DNA of 64,000 nucleotides from Bartonella sp. B1099 (GTDB lineage Bacteria; Pseudomonadota; Alphaproteobacteria; Rhizobiales; Rhizobiaceae): NCBI RefSeq assembly GCF_944801835.1, contig NZ_CALYLN010000004.1, positions 40,001 to 104,000 of the forward strand, read 5' to 3'. Shown piece by piece: positions 49,422 to 59,587 of this stretch (position 1 is its first letter; each line of letters starts with the position of its first letter). The notes under the pieces were generated by a model. It saw only the letters and a program-made list of their open reading frames with translations, ran no database searches and was not told where the DNA came from. The position numbers and the translations under genes were made by a program.

Positions 49422-50399
49422 ATGACAATGCCAAACATAACCCATTATGATCTCCAAAGTTACTGCCTTTCCTGTGGTTTTATAGGCAATAAACCAGCCT
49501 TTGTTTCTGTGGAAGGTTTGATTGTTTTTTTAACTCCAACCCCGCAAGTCTTTGAAATTCACAAAGGAATAATTTCAAGTCATTTTTCCCATGACAATAC
49601 TGCGATCATCACAGGAGGAGAAGATGGAAAAGTCTGTCAAACAACAGTAGGTGGTCACACAGAACTGCTCAGTCAAAAAGAACGCAAATGGATAAATAAC
49701 GTTGCTTTTGGTCCCCAAAAAGCTTTTGCCTTTTCCTCTGCACGTCTTGCATTTGTACATGTGGAAAAAGAACAACAAGAGCTCCCACATGAGCGCAGTG
49801 TAGAAGGTTTGGCTTTTGCCCCAAAAGGTTTACGGCTTGCCGTTGCTCATTACAATGGCGTTACGCTTCATTGGCTCTCAACACAAACATCTCCCACTAC
49901 ATTGGTATGGAAAGGCGCTCATTGTGGAGTTACCTTTTCACCAGACAACCGCTATGTCATCTCCACGATGCAAGAAAATGCCTTACACGGCTGGCGTCTC
50001 ACCGATCATCAACATTTACGGATGAGTGGCTACCCAAACAAAGTCAAAAGCTGGTCTTGGAGTGTAAAAGGAAAATGGCTTGCAACATCAGGTGCTTCTG
50101 CTGCAATTGTTTGGCCCTTTCATACAAAAGACGGCCCCATGGGAAAAACACCCCTAGAACTTGGAACACGAGCAAATGCACTTGTTAGCACCGTTTCATG
50201 CCATCCAAGCAAAGAAATTGTCGCCATAGGCTTCAATGATGGAATGATTTTAGCGGCATATTTTCGTGATGGAAAAGAAGTCCTTCTAAAAGGGTATGGG
50301 AAAAGCGCTATTTCAACACTCAATTGGGATCAAACAGGACACAACCTTACCTTCGGCAGTGAAAATGGTGAATGTGGTATGATCAATATCACTGATTAA
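49422..50399 (+). CDS. WD40-repeat protein
   Basis: A 325-residue beta-propeller protein with several WD-like blades (for example ISSHFSHDNTAIITGGEDGKVCQT, VEGLAFAPKGLRLAVAHYNGVTLHWL, VKSWSWSVKGKWLATSGASAAIVWPF). It has no signal peptide and is probably cytosolic. It starts 5 bases after the CobW gene; an ATG two codons later is equally possible. CobW-WD40 pairs occur in other Rhizobiales, so a joint role in metal handling is likely, but the function is not established. Confidence 0.85.
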   Translation: MTMPNITHYDLQSYCLSCGFIGNKPAFVSVEGLIVFLTPTPQVFEIHKGIISSHFSHDNTAIITGGEDGKVCQTTVGGHTELLSQKERKWINNVAFGPQKAFAFSSARLAFVHVEKEQQELPHERSVEGLAFAPKGLRLAVAHYNGVTLHWLSTQTSPTTLVWKGAHCGVTFSPDNRYVISTMQENALHGWRLTDHQHLRMSGYPNKVKSWSWSVKGKWLATSGASAAIVWPFHTKDGPMGKTPLELGTRANALVSTVSCHPSKEIVAIGFNDGMILAAYFRDGKEVLLKGYGKSAISTLNWDQTGHNLTFGSENGECGMINITD

Positions 50400-50689
50400 G
50401 CCAAGAACCAACAAGCACAAGCATCCCCGATAACAATACCCACGCAATTCTCTAGAAATCTGAGCCCTCACCCATCTCTAGAACTCACAGAAATCTAAAC
50501 ACCCTCCCCAAAGTCTTTATAATCATGAAGCCTTCCATCTTGCTAGCTCCTCCTTTTAGACAAGAAAAGACCTCTTTATTCCTACGATCAAAAGAAGGGA
50601 ACTCAACACTATTTTTCCAAATAAAATTTTTTGACCGCCGCTTTATACCTCAAAAAATAAAATTCCCTACCAGTTCTGATCGACGATCT

Positions 50690-50890
50690 GTTTTTTTCTA
50701 GACATATCAAATTGATTTAATAAAGGGTGCTCATTGTTTTACACGTAAGAATGAAAGCCCTTCAAATCATAAAATTCTCTCGATTCAAATCTGTTTATAT
50801 TGAATCAACCAAAACCATTTGCTTGTACATGACAAACAGAAGAAAGCCCGTATCAATACAAAACATTTAAGAAAAGACTAAAAATACTTC
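50690..50890 (+). pseudogene. Relic of an integrase leader, plus strand
   Basis: Plus-strand resemblance to 59470-59580, the region just before the island B integrase: attgaatcaacc-aaaaccatttgcttgtacatgacaa against attgaatcaataaaaatcacttgcttgcacataacaa. No coding part is left. The rest of the gap (50400-50689 and 50891-51597) contains nothing recognisable. Confidence 0.55.
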
Positions 50891-51597
50891 TTATAAATAT
50901 TTTCGAGTGCTAAAGTCACCGCAATATTGGAATCCTAGAAAATAGAATGACGATGCCCACTTATTAGAGCAATAACAATACTCTATATCTTATAAAAGTT
51001 GCTCTTTGTCTATCATTTGCAAAAAAGAAACAACACCCCTAAAAACACGATCAAGCATCCTTTACTTTTTATGATCATTTAACCTCAAATTCTTTCAGTC
51101 TTTTCTAAAAAGACAAGTATTTCTCTAATATCCTCAAGGAAACATCTTAAAAAAGAAAATAAAAAATATACATATTGACGGATATAAACATGAATACAGT
51201 TTATATTTTTTTCTTCTCTAAAATAAAATTCAAAACAATGTATAAAAATCACAAAATCTCAACGTATGATCTAAAAAAATGAATAAAGAAACGGACAAAA
51301 ATAACCCTAAAAACTCTTAAGAAAAACGCCTAAAATCATTTTAGCCCACTTTAATATTAAATCAATACCGCCTCTTTTGAAAGATTACGCAATCAAGCAT
51401 TCAGTATAAAAGACTTTCACATTCATAATGAAATCTGTCCTCATATCACAACATTAAAACTTGTAGAAAATTTCTCATTACTTAGAAGAAGGCATCTTGA
51501 GTAACTTCAATCATCAATCAAAGAAATCATTTATAATAACCTTTTATACTTTAAAAAATAACCATATATTGATGAAGGAATATAATTAAGAGATTAA

Positions 51598-51622
51598 AAA
51601 GGCAGAAAAATCTTCTGCCTTT
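51598..51622 (-). terminator. Terminator of the first autotransporter
   Basis: AAAGGCAGA / TCTGCCTTT stem with a short loop, followed by a T run on the minus strand. About 28 bases after the stop codon. Confidence 0.75.
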
Positions 51623-51649
51623 CATATAAAAATGTACAATGGACCTCTT

Positions 51650-54600
51650 TTAAAAACGGTGGCGCAATCCAGCAGAGAAACTCGCACCAGAAAAACCAAC
51701 TTTTTTAAGCCGATGCTGATAACTGACATCCCCATGAAGAGAAAGTTTCGAAGAAAGACGCGCATTAAATCCAAACCCTGCTTCCAAAGAAGAACCAAAA
51801 GAACCTAACTGAAAATCATCTTTAAAAGAAACAAATTGCTTATCTTCAAAATTATGCAAATAAGAAAACTTACTATAAAAAGAAACCTCTCGTCCCTCTT
51901 CCACAACACCAAGCGTCTTGCTTAAACGCCCACCAACACGCCCCATCCATTGATGAAATTTCCCCAAATCAACATCAATATGATCAACATCATATGCCTG
52001 ATTAAACTGAAGATGCTGATATATAACCTGAACCTGTGGATCAAAAACAACACCTTTATAGCCTATTGCAAACGTTTTGCCACTCGTTAAAGATCCACTA
52101 AACTGTTTTCCCTTTAACGCCAAAACCTTGCCTCGTGCAAGCGTCAAAATATCTCCCTTAAAAAAACCATAGGATAACACCCCATCGATATAAAAACCCG
52201 TATCATGCTGTAGACTTCCATAGGCCCCAATAGACCATTTCCCCAATGGGCTTTTTGTGCTTTGTTCAACATTCTGCGGTGCTAGAGAAAGATTTCCATA
52301 GTTTCCCAAAGCTCCAAAGAATGTACGCGTATATAAACTCTCAATCTCGTTTAACAAAACACCTGCTTGAAACGCATCATAATCAAGCTCAGCACCATAG
52401 CCATATTCAAAATCAGATAAATTGGAAGCATAATGATGATTTGCCCCATAAGCATGCAGAAAAAAGGCGGTGTTTTTATCATCTCTTCCAAAAGAATAAA
52501 AAGCACCCCGCATTGTCTCTAACATCTTATTTTGCGTAATCATCTCCATCAACCCCGCATGGAATAAAGCATTTGGCAAAAGGAGATAAGTTGGCAATTG
52601 AGGCACAACAGCTCTAATTCCTTGTTCAGTCCGCCCATCAAAGGGGACAGAAAGATGAGACGAAGGCTCAACAGGAGCAGAAGGTTTAGAAGGCTTTGGT
52701 TCAACGGGGAGAGAAGGAGAATCCGTAGATGAAGGAACAACCGGAACAGATGGCTTAGATGGCATAATTTCATCAGTAGAAGTTTCAACGGGAACAGTAG
52801 GCATAGGCACAGTAAAGGGATCCTCTGGAACCGTTGGTACAGAAGGAAGCTCAGGAGAAACAGGTTTAAAAGGAGTAAGTGTAGAATCCGTAGGAGAAAA
52901 TGTTTCAGACGGTTCAGATCCTTCCGGCAAAGAAGGTGTAGATGGTATAAGGGGAGGCTCAACAGTAGGCGGTTGTTCAGGCGAAATAGTCTCTGTTGGT
53001 CGCTCAGAAGGGATTTTTTCTTCTTCGGATTGAGGAGGAATAACCGTAGGCGTCGGTTTAGAAGCAGATTCAGAAGAATCTAACTCAGAACCAATGTAAA
53101 CACTTTCGAGACGAAAGTCCCAAAAATCCCCTTTCCCTGCAACCAATCTATTTTTGGGATCTGCATTTCCAGCAGAAGAACTTGGACCATAGCCACGAAG
53201 TTTATATTGATAAGGAAAACCATTTACCGTCGTATAACTGTTGAGTAACTTAAAAGAATTTTCCTTTGCCGTCCCTGCAACTTGAATAAGTGAAACACTT
53301 TGACTCCCTTCACTGCCCGCTTCTTTATCTGAAGTTTTTTGAAATTTTTCCATCCCAATGAGGGTGGTTCCCACAACATCCCCATAGATCAAAATGCGAT
53401 CCGTTTGTTGAGGATCAAATAGACCATCACTATTCATAAATGTGCTCATCTTAATCTGAGCATTTCCCTCCGCACTGTATACTTTATTGGACACATCATC
53501 CATAGCAGCTGTTTTATTGTTATTGTCTAATGCATGAATATCGTCTCCATTGTTTATTTTGTTTCCAATATACAATGTTTGATAATCTTGAGAGACATAT
53601 TTTTCAAAAACAACGGTACTATCCAAAAGGCTCAAAGTAGAAAGCGATGAAACCGTAAAGTCCGCTTCTTGTGAACCTTGATATTTACTCTTAGTAAGAT
53701 ACCATGTTGAACTATTTCTCAACTGCAAATCAATACGAGACCTACCCTCAATGCGTGCTCCCCCTGTAAGAGTCGAAGAATAGGCTTGAACACGAAGAGA
53801 AGAATTATTTTCAGCTTTTAACAATAAATCACCAGAGACTTTTGTATTTTCCGATAATTCAAGGGTAGCTTCAGCCCCATAACCAGCATCTCCCGTACCA
53901 TAAATGGCAATCCCCTCTGGAACTAAAAAATTTGTCTTTGATAACTGAACAGATGTCTTTTCCAGAGCAACGCCTTGCGCTCCCAGAGCTCTCATATTGC
54001 CCCATACATCATTGAAATCTAATCCACAAAAATACAGACCATAGGTTTCCTTCCCCTGAACAGAAATATTGGATTTTTCAATCTTAATATTCGTCTTCTT
54101 AAACGCATCAGCTAAATTAAATCCTTGCCTCAACAACCTATCTTCATTATTCACATTCCCTGAAGAACTTTTAACCCAAAAACCATGCATATCACTCAGT
54201 TCCATAGAACTATTATTCAATTGAACAAAACCACCTTGAGAGATATTAAAAGCTTCTGGTAATTTATTGACACTTTTCTCACCAACGATAACAGTTTTTT
54301 GTTTTCCTTTGCCCTTAATGACAGAACTATCGAAACTATACTCTCCCCCAAAAAGTGATAAAAACGGGCCTTTCCCATTAAAAATAACGGTACTCCCTGA
54401 CAGCCTAATCTTTGAACCCAAACTGCTAATCAGAGCAGTTTCTTCTACACCATTCAATTCTTTTGATGTCTTTTCTTGTGGTGTCGTTTCAATCTTGACA
54501 CGCACTAAAGCAATATCTGTTTCTTTACCCAATGCAGAAATAGCGTGAGCCCCCCCCGTAATAGTGCCATCTGTCATGCGAATAACCGCACTTTCAGCAT

Positions 54601-54982
54601 GAAGAGCAGGTATATTCTTAAAATTTGAATCTTTTAGATTAAGATGAGCTCCCTCTTTTGCTAATGCACCATAGCCGTATAATTCATCTGCGCTATCACC
54701 TGTAACAGTTATCTGCGATGCATCGACAACTGTACCTGCTTTTTCTACATATAGAGCTGAAATAGGACTAGTAACAGAAATATATTGTTGAGAATATTTT
54801 AAATGATAAGTTTTATTTTTAATCGTATGTTTTTTACCATCATTGCATTTATAAAACGGAGCATTTGGATCACAGAGATTTCCTAAATTATGAGAATTTG
54901 CATTAACACTCACGATTGGCAAAAAAGAAACAATAGCCGTTGTGATAAATAAAAATCTATAATCTCTTAATACATTAATCAT
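51650..54982 (-). CDS. Autotransporter with beta-helix passenger (1)
   Basis: A 1110-residue type Va secreted protein. A signal peptide (about residues 1-29, ending VNANSHN) is followed by a Cys pair (LCDPNAPFYKCNDGKKHTI). A right-handed beta-helix-like passenger spans about residues 50-630. A Pro/Ser/Glu/Thr-rich stalk follows (about 637-790). The C-terminal barrel of about 300 residues ends in the outer-membrane signature GLRHRF. Resembles the inducible autotransporter (Iba-like) proteins of Bartonella, which are expressed during endothelial infection; that identity is a recollection, not an alignment. It is a paralogue of the 55916-59038 gene. Confidence 0.9.
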   Translation of the reverse strand: MINVLRDYRFLFITTAIVSFLPIVSVNANSHNLGNLCDPNAPFYKCNDGKKHTIKNKTYHLKYSQQYISVTSPISALYVEKAGTVVDASQITVTGDSADELYGYGALAKEGAHLNLKDSNFKNIPALHAESAVIRMTDGTITGGAHAISALGKETDIALVRVKIETTPQEKTSKELNGVEETALISSLGSKIRLSGSTVIFNGKGPFLSLFGGEYSFDSSVIKGKGKQKTVIVGEKSVNKLPEAFNISQGGFVQLNNSSMELSDMHGFWVKSSSGNVNNEDRLLRQGFNLADAFKKTNIKIEKSNISVQGKETYGLYFCGLDFNDVWGNMRALGAQGVALEKTSVQLSKTNFLVPEGIAIYGTGDAGYGAEATLELSENTKVSGDLLLKAENNSSLRVQAYSSTLTGGARIEGRSRIDLQLRNSSTWYLTKSKYQGSQEADFTVSSLSTLSLLDSTVVFEKYVSQDYQTLYIGNKINNGDDIHALDNNNKTAAMDDVSNKVYSAEGNAQIKMSTFMNSDGLFDPQQTDRILIYGDVVGTTLIGMEKFQKTSDKEAGSEGSQSVSLIQVAGTAKENSFKLLNSYTTVNGFPYQYKLRGYGPSSSAGNADPKNRLVAGKGDFWDFRLESVYIGSELDSSESASKPTPTVIPPQSEEEKIPSERPTETISPEQPPTVEPPLIPSTPSLPEGSEPSETFSPTDSTLTPFKPVSPELPSVPTVPEDPFTVPMPTVPVETSTDEIMPSKPSVPVVPSSTDSPSLPVEPKPSKPSAPVEPSSHLSVPFDGRTEQGIRAVVPQLPTYLLLPNALFHAGLMEMITQNKMLETMRGAFYSFGRDDKNTAFFLHAYGANHHYASNLSDFEYGYGAELDYDAFQAGVLLNEIESLYTRTFFGALGNYGNLSLAPQNVEQSTKSPLGKWSIGAYGSLQHDTGFYIDGVLSYGFFKGDILTLARGKVLALKGKQFSGSLTSGKTFAIGYKGVVFDPQVQVIYQHLQFNQAYDVDHIDVDLGKFHQWMGRVGGRLSKTLGVVEEGREVSFYSKFSYLHNFEDKQFVSFKDDFQLGSFGSSLEAGFGFNARLSSKLSLHGDVSYQHRLKKVGFSGASFSAGLRHRF

Positions 54983-55154
54983 AATTCTATTCCCAATTTT
55001 TTCTTCTGCCCCCTTGACTTAAAAATAAAAAATACGCGCAATAACGCTCACTTAAACAAACGAATAGTTTGAAGTATAAAACTTAGATATTCATTTTATA
55101 CTTCATACAACATTCTGTATCTTATGTAAAATTCAGATTATATTTCATAGATCC

Positions 55155-55711
55155 CTAAAAACGACAGCGTAACCCGCCTAAAAAATCCTCTCCATACAAT
55201 ACAAAGTTTGAAGACAACTACGCATCCAACCCCACTCCAGTTTCTAGAGAAGAACCTAAAGCCCCCTATTGGCATTGAACTCCAAACTGACACATTGTTT
55301 TCATCTAAAACTAATGGCAATATGAAACTTTCCATTGAATATCATTGACCGTGTTCTTAACACTTCCAGTAACAGAAACCTTATCCAAAACACTCTTCAT
55401 TTTTTCTTGTGCAAGTACCCCTGATGAAATTTTATCAATGTTTTTTAACGGCAAAACCTCATCAATCTCCAAACTTCCTCTTTCCTCACCTTAATGCTTA
55501 CCTAACCAAACTTTTTTGCCTTAACTGCTATCAGCAATATCTGAACAAGTATCACGTACAACCCACACTCCTCAAAAGCATCACATGAATAGGACTTTCA
55601 AAGAAAATGACACAAAAGCTCCTCTTGCACATTCACATCTATATTATGCATAAAGAATAAAATAGACATCGTAAGAGCATATAAAGATACATGACGTTTT
55701 AATACTTCCAT
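55155..55711 (-). pseudogene. Remnant of a third autotransporter
   Basis: Read on the minus strand, it starts with a signal-like MEVLKRHVSLYALTMSILFF at 55711, parallel to the N-terminus of the neighbouring gene (MLKNHLSLCRFTAVIFFF). It ends in GLRCRF followed by a stop at 55155, parallel to the barrel end GLRHRF of the 51650 gene. The middle is almost all deleted, with stops and frameshifts. It is what is left of a tandem third copy. Confidence 0.8.
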
Positions 55712-55915
55712 TATTATTGACTCTAAACTTCCCTTACTTCATCTTCATCAAGTACAGAAAATACACATCTGGCTCATCTACCGATTATTCCTATTATGTG
55801 CTATCCGCATAATTCGTTTTGGATTATATGTAAAGCTAAAAACAGAAAAAAAACACAATAAAGTCATGTTTTGTGTCTATAGACTTCGCAAAAGATGCAT
55901 TAAAGAAAAATAAAA

Positions 55916-58900
55916 TTAGAAATGATAGCTTAATCCACCAGAAAAATGCGTTCCAGAAAAGCCAGCTTTGGTGAATTTATGCTTATAAATCAGATCGCTA
56001 TGAAAAGTAATTTGGGGGGATAATTGCGAATAAACACCCAATCCAGCTTCTAAAGAAGAACCAAAAGAACCAAGCTGAAAAGCATCTTTAAAATACACAA
56101 ATTGTTTATCATCAAAATTACGAACGAAATGAAGTGTACCATAGAATGAAAGAACCTGTGCATCTTTCGTTAATATCAGTGTTTTAGTTAAATGCCCCCC
56201 AATACGCATTCCCCAATGATCTGGTCTTCGCATATCAATATTAAGATTATCAATATCACACGTGTTATGAAACTGAAGATTTTGATAAACAAATTGAACC
56301 TGTGGTTCAAAAATAAAACATCGACAACCTATCATAAATGTTTTACCAGCCGTTAAGGAAAAACTTAAGGGCTTGCCTCTCAATGCAGCCGTCTTACCTC
56401 GCTCACGTGTAAGAACATTGCCATTAAACAAACCATAAGAGAAGAGACCATCCATATAAAAACCCGTATCATGCTGCATACTCCCATATGCTGTGATTGT
56501 CCATTTATCAAATATACTTTCTTGATGTTGTTTCACCTTTCGAGGCAGCAAAGAAAGCTTGCCATAATTTCCCATAATCCCAAAGGATGTTGTACTGTAT
56601 GCACTTTCGATTTTCTTAAGTAAAATACCTGCCTCTAGTGCATTATAATCAAGGTCGCCTCCATATCCATATTTCAGTGCAGACAAATTGGAAGTATAAC
56701 GATGATGACCTCCGTAACCACGCAAAAATAAAGCCGGATTTCCATTAGTTTTCAATAATCGACGAGAAAGAGTTCGCAGTGTTTGCAACTGCTTATTTTG
56801 ATAACTAATATCCACCAATCCAGCATGAAATAAGATATTTGGCACAAGAATATAAGTCAAAACCTGTGGAACAACGGCTCTCACATTTGGCTCAAAATGA
56901 GAAGAAAGTTCAAAAACAAGGGGAGTAACAGAAGAACTAGATTTAGGCGACACAACAACAGAAGGAGTGGAAGGAACAGACGGCGGGATAGGGTAACCAG
57001 ATGTTGGCACAACTGGATGAGATTGAGTCATAACTGGAATAACAGGTGCAAGAGAAGGAGAAACAGGAGAAGGATTTAGAACATCCAGCATAAAAACATC
57101 GGAAGCATCAGATATAGTCTTAAGATGGGAATCCCTATCAGGAGAATCGACAGGAAAAGAAAGACTTGCTTCTTGAGGTTTTTGCTGAGAAGGAGAATCG
57201 ATCTCCTCCCCCTCACCTTCAGTCATATTAGGGTGAGTTTTAGGAAAAGCAGGAACCTCATCAGAAACAGGAGGAACAACAGCATCAAGAACAGGAAAAA
57301 TTTCAGTGGGATCAAGAGAGGAAGAATCAACCATTTTACTTTCAAGGCGAAAATCCCAAAATGTTCCAGTGTTTTTAAGCACTCTTTGATTGGAATCTGC
57401 CGTCCCTAAAGTAGAGCTTGGACCATAACTCTTAAGATGATACTGATAAGGGGAATCTTCAAGTGTAACATATCCGCCCTTTAACTGAAAAGAATCTTCA
57501 GCAGCTTGTCCATAAACCTGAATAATGGAAATTCCCTGATCATTACCGCCCTCTCCCGTCAATGCCCCTGGGCTTCCAGGAACCTTATAAACACCAACTG
57601 TTGTTTTTCCTTCAAGATCACCATTGATTAAAAGTCGATCAGTTTTCTGCTCTTCAAGCCTTCCTCCTTTATCCAAATATGCATTAAGATAAAGATTAAC
57701 ATCACCGTACGCTTTATAAACCGTCCCTGATCCTTTTCCGATGAGAAGTGTCTGATAACCATCTGTTGTCTTGGATTTGAGTTCCTCAAAAATAAGAGAA
57801 CTATCCGTAATTTCGACTGATGAAATAGAAGAATAATCCCCTAACTTAGAACCAGACACACCAGAGCTTTGTAATTGTCCAACTTTTGGTCGCGATAAGA
57901 TCCACTTTGAACCATTTTTTAACACTATCTTGGCAGTAGAACTTTCATCAACATATGCGCTTCCCTGTAAGGTAGAAGCATCAGCTTCAATCGTTACATT
58001 GGAATTTTCAACCGCTTTCAGAAGTGAATCGCCAGAAACTTTTGAATGTTGTAAGAGTTTAACAGAACTTTCGAATTCGCGGCTATAAAGAGCCGTACTT
58101 TCTGGAGCTATAAAAGTTGTCTGGGTCAACTGGACCGCTCCTTTACCAGGTATAATTCTTTTTGTCCCATCCAAAACAGCTTCCCAAAAAAAGTGCATGC
58201 CATGAAATGCATTCCCTCTTACAAAAACATTGGAATGTTTGATATGAGCAGCATTATGATTATTCCCTTGTAATACAAGTCCATGAGCATTATTAACATG
58301 AACATTGCCTTTCTGAAAATGAATCATACCTTTGCCCTGAAGCATACTAAAAGCAGAACCTTCACGAGGATTATCTGTATTTGTTGGCTGTTTCCCGTTT
58401 CCTCTAATAGAAACACCCTCTAAATTAATTTCTCCCTCTCCGCCTGTTTGAACGGCAATACCATCAGCAAAGTTAATTTTTCCTCCTTTCATATAGATTT
58501 TGGCCCCATTATGACTCAAAAGAGCTATCGCACCAGCAGATGTCTTAATCTCTGTTTTGGTCAAAGAAACAAATGACTTCTTACTCGAAACACTGATCCC
58601 CATTCTGGTTGCTTTAATCACCCCATTCTGCATTTCAAAAGCGCCATCCTCGTCAATATCAGCCCCTATCGAAACATTATTTAACATGGAGTCGAACAGA
58701 GCAACACCTCCCCCCTTTGAGGCTTTTACAGCTGTTGTCCAAACGCCCTTTCCGGAATGGTCACTTGCATTCGAAACACCGTTAATGATTATAGCCTTTC
58801 CTTCAATGAGGGTATTTTCCCCGGATGCTTCTAAGGCTGCATCCAAACTTTTACCCGTGAGTTGATAAGTTTTCCCAGAAATTTCATGCGTTTGACCATC

Positions 58901-59038
58901 GTTACAGTGATAAAATGAAGCACTTTTATTACAGGAATATTGCTTCTTCTGAGAAGAAACTTCACCAGCATCAGCATTGTGTACAAAGAAAAAAATAACC
59001 GCTGTAAAACGACATAAAGAGAGATGATTTTTAAGCAT
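55916..59038 (-). CDS. Autotransporter with beta-helix passenger (2)
   Basis: A 1040-residue paralogue of the 51650-54982 gene. A signal peptide (residues 1-25, ending HNADA) is followed by a Cys pair (SCNKSASFYHCNDGQTHEI). A beta-helix passenger spans about residues 40-575, with a Pro/Ser-rich stalk at about 579-716. The C-terminal barrel ends GGLSYHF with terminal Phe. Shared blocks with paralogue 1 include the SYGPSS-xxx-AD and FWDFRLES junction before the stalk. Passenger and stalk differ much more than the barrel, as expected for exposed surface proteins under selection. Likely outer-membrane exposed; role unknown. Confidence 0.9.
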   Translation of the reverse strand: MLKNHLSLCRFTAVIFFFVHNADAGEVSSQKKQYSCNKSASFYHCNDGQTHEISGKTYQLTGKSLDAALEASGENTLIEGKAIIINGVSNASDHSGKGVWTTAVKASKGGGVALFDSMLNNVSIGADIDEDGAFEMQNGVIKATRMGISVSSKKSFVSLTKTEIKTSAGAIALLSHNGAKIYMKGGKINFADGIAVQTGGEGEINLEGVSIRGNGKQPTNTDNPREGSAFSMLQGKGMIHFQKGNVHVNNAHGLVLQGNNHNAAHIKHSNVFVRGNAFHGMHFFWEAVLDGTKRIIPGKGAVQLTQTTFIAPESTALYSREFESSVKLLQHSKVSGDSLLKAVENSNVTIEADASTLQGSAYVDESSTAKIVLKNGSKWILSRPKVGQLQSSGVSGSKLGDYSSISSVEITDSSLIFEELKSKTTDGYQTLLIGKGSGTVYKAYGDVNLYLNAYLDKGGRLEEQKTDRLLINGDLEGKTTVGVYKVPGSPGALTGEGGNDQGISIIQVYGQAAEDSFQLKGGYVTLEDSPYQYHLKSYGPSSTLGTADSNQRVLKNTGTFWDFRLESKMVDSSSLDPTEIFPVLDAVVPPVSDEVPAFPKTHPNMTEGEGEEIDSPSQQKPQEASLSFPVDSPDRDSHLKTISDASDVFMLDVLNPSPVSPSLAPVIPVMTQSHPVVPTSGYPIPPSVPSTPSVVVSPKSSSSVTPLVFELSSHFEPNVRAVVPQVLTYILVPNILFHAGLVDISYQNKQLQTLRTLSRRLLKTNGNPALFLRGYGGHHRYTSNLSALKYGYGGDLDYNALEAGILLKKIESAYSTTSFGIMGNYGKLSLLPRKVKQHQESIFDKWTITAYGSMQHDTGFYMDGLFSYGLFNGNVLTRERGKTAALRGKPLSFSLTAGKTFMIGCRCFIFEPQVQFVYQNLQFHNTCDIDNLNIDMRRPDHWGMRIGGHLTKTLILTKDAQVLSFYGTLHFVRNFDDKQFVYFKDAFQLGSFGSSLEAGLGVYSQLSPQITFHSDLIYKHKFTKAGFSGTHFSGGLSYHF

Positions 59039-59299
59039 AGTTTTCTACAAACTTTCTTCCCCTTCTCTAAAAACAAAAAAACACGCGCTCTATTTAACAA
59101 CTTTGGCTATGCGTGATAATTTAAAATACGTTTTGTATTTTATATATCTACTCGACACTTTATGTAAAGCCATAATCTACAAATATAACAATTAAAAATT
59201 GTATTATTTATAAAATAACACGTAAAAATAGAGAAAATTATAGCCCCCAAAGCAGTGATCTCAAGAGAATTTGTAAATTGACACAAAAGGAGATGACAT

Positions 59300-59410
59300 A
59301 TTGCCTCACAACTTTATGTTTATCGCGTTCTCTAAGAGAGTCACAACCATCACCAAGAACCAAACACCCCAAACAGAATATAGGCATGTTGCCAATTCAC
59401 ATGCTTGTTT
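59300..59410 (-). pseudogene. Integrase relic beside island B
   Basis: Minus-strand similarity to 34428-34510 of the intact integrase (tatgtttatcgcgttctct, gagagtcacaacc, tgttgccaattcac-atgcttgttt). It lies immediately outside the island B edge, on the opposite strand to the new integrase. The region 59039-59299 holds nothing recognisable. Confidence 0.65.
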
Positions 59411-59587
59411 GGATAACACATTGATTTATATAGATAATTCACTGTTTTTCATATTGAATTAGAGACCCGAATATAGTAAGGTTTTCGCATTCCAAACCCT
59501 CTCAGATTGAATCAATAAAAATCACTTGCTTGCACATAACAAGCGGGATGAGTGTGTGGATTAAATTTGTATAAGAAAGGAGTAAAA

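Noticed and set aside
52246-52962. Leucine-rich and other reading frames within the autotransporter genes.
   Set aside because: They are shadows in other frames of the Pro/Ser-rich stalk and barrel coding sequence.
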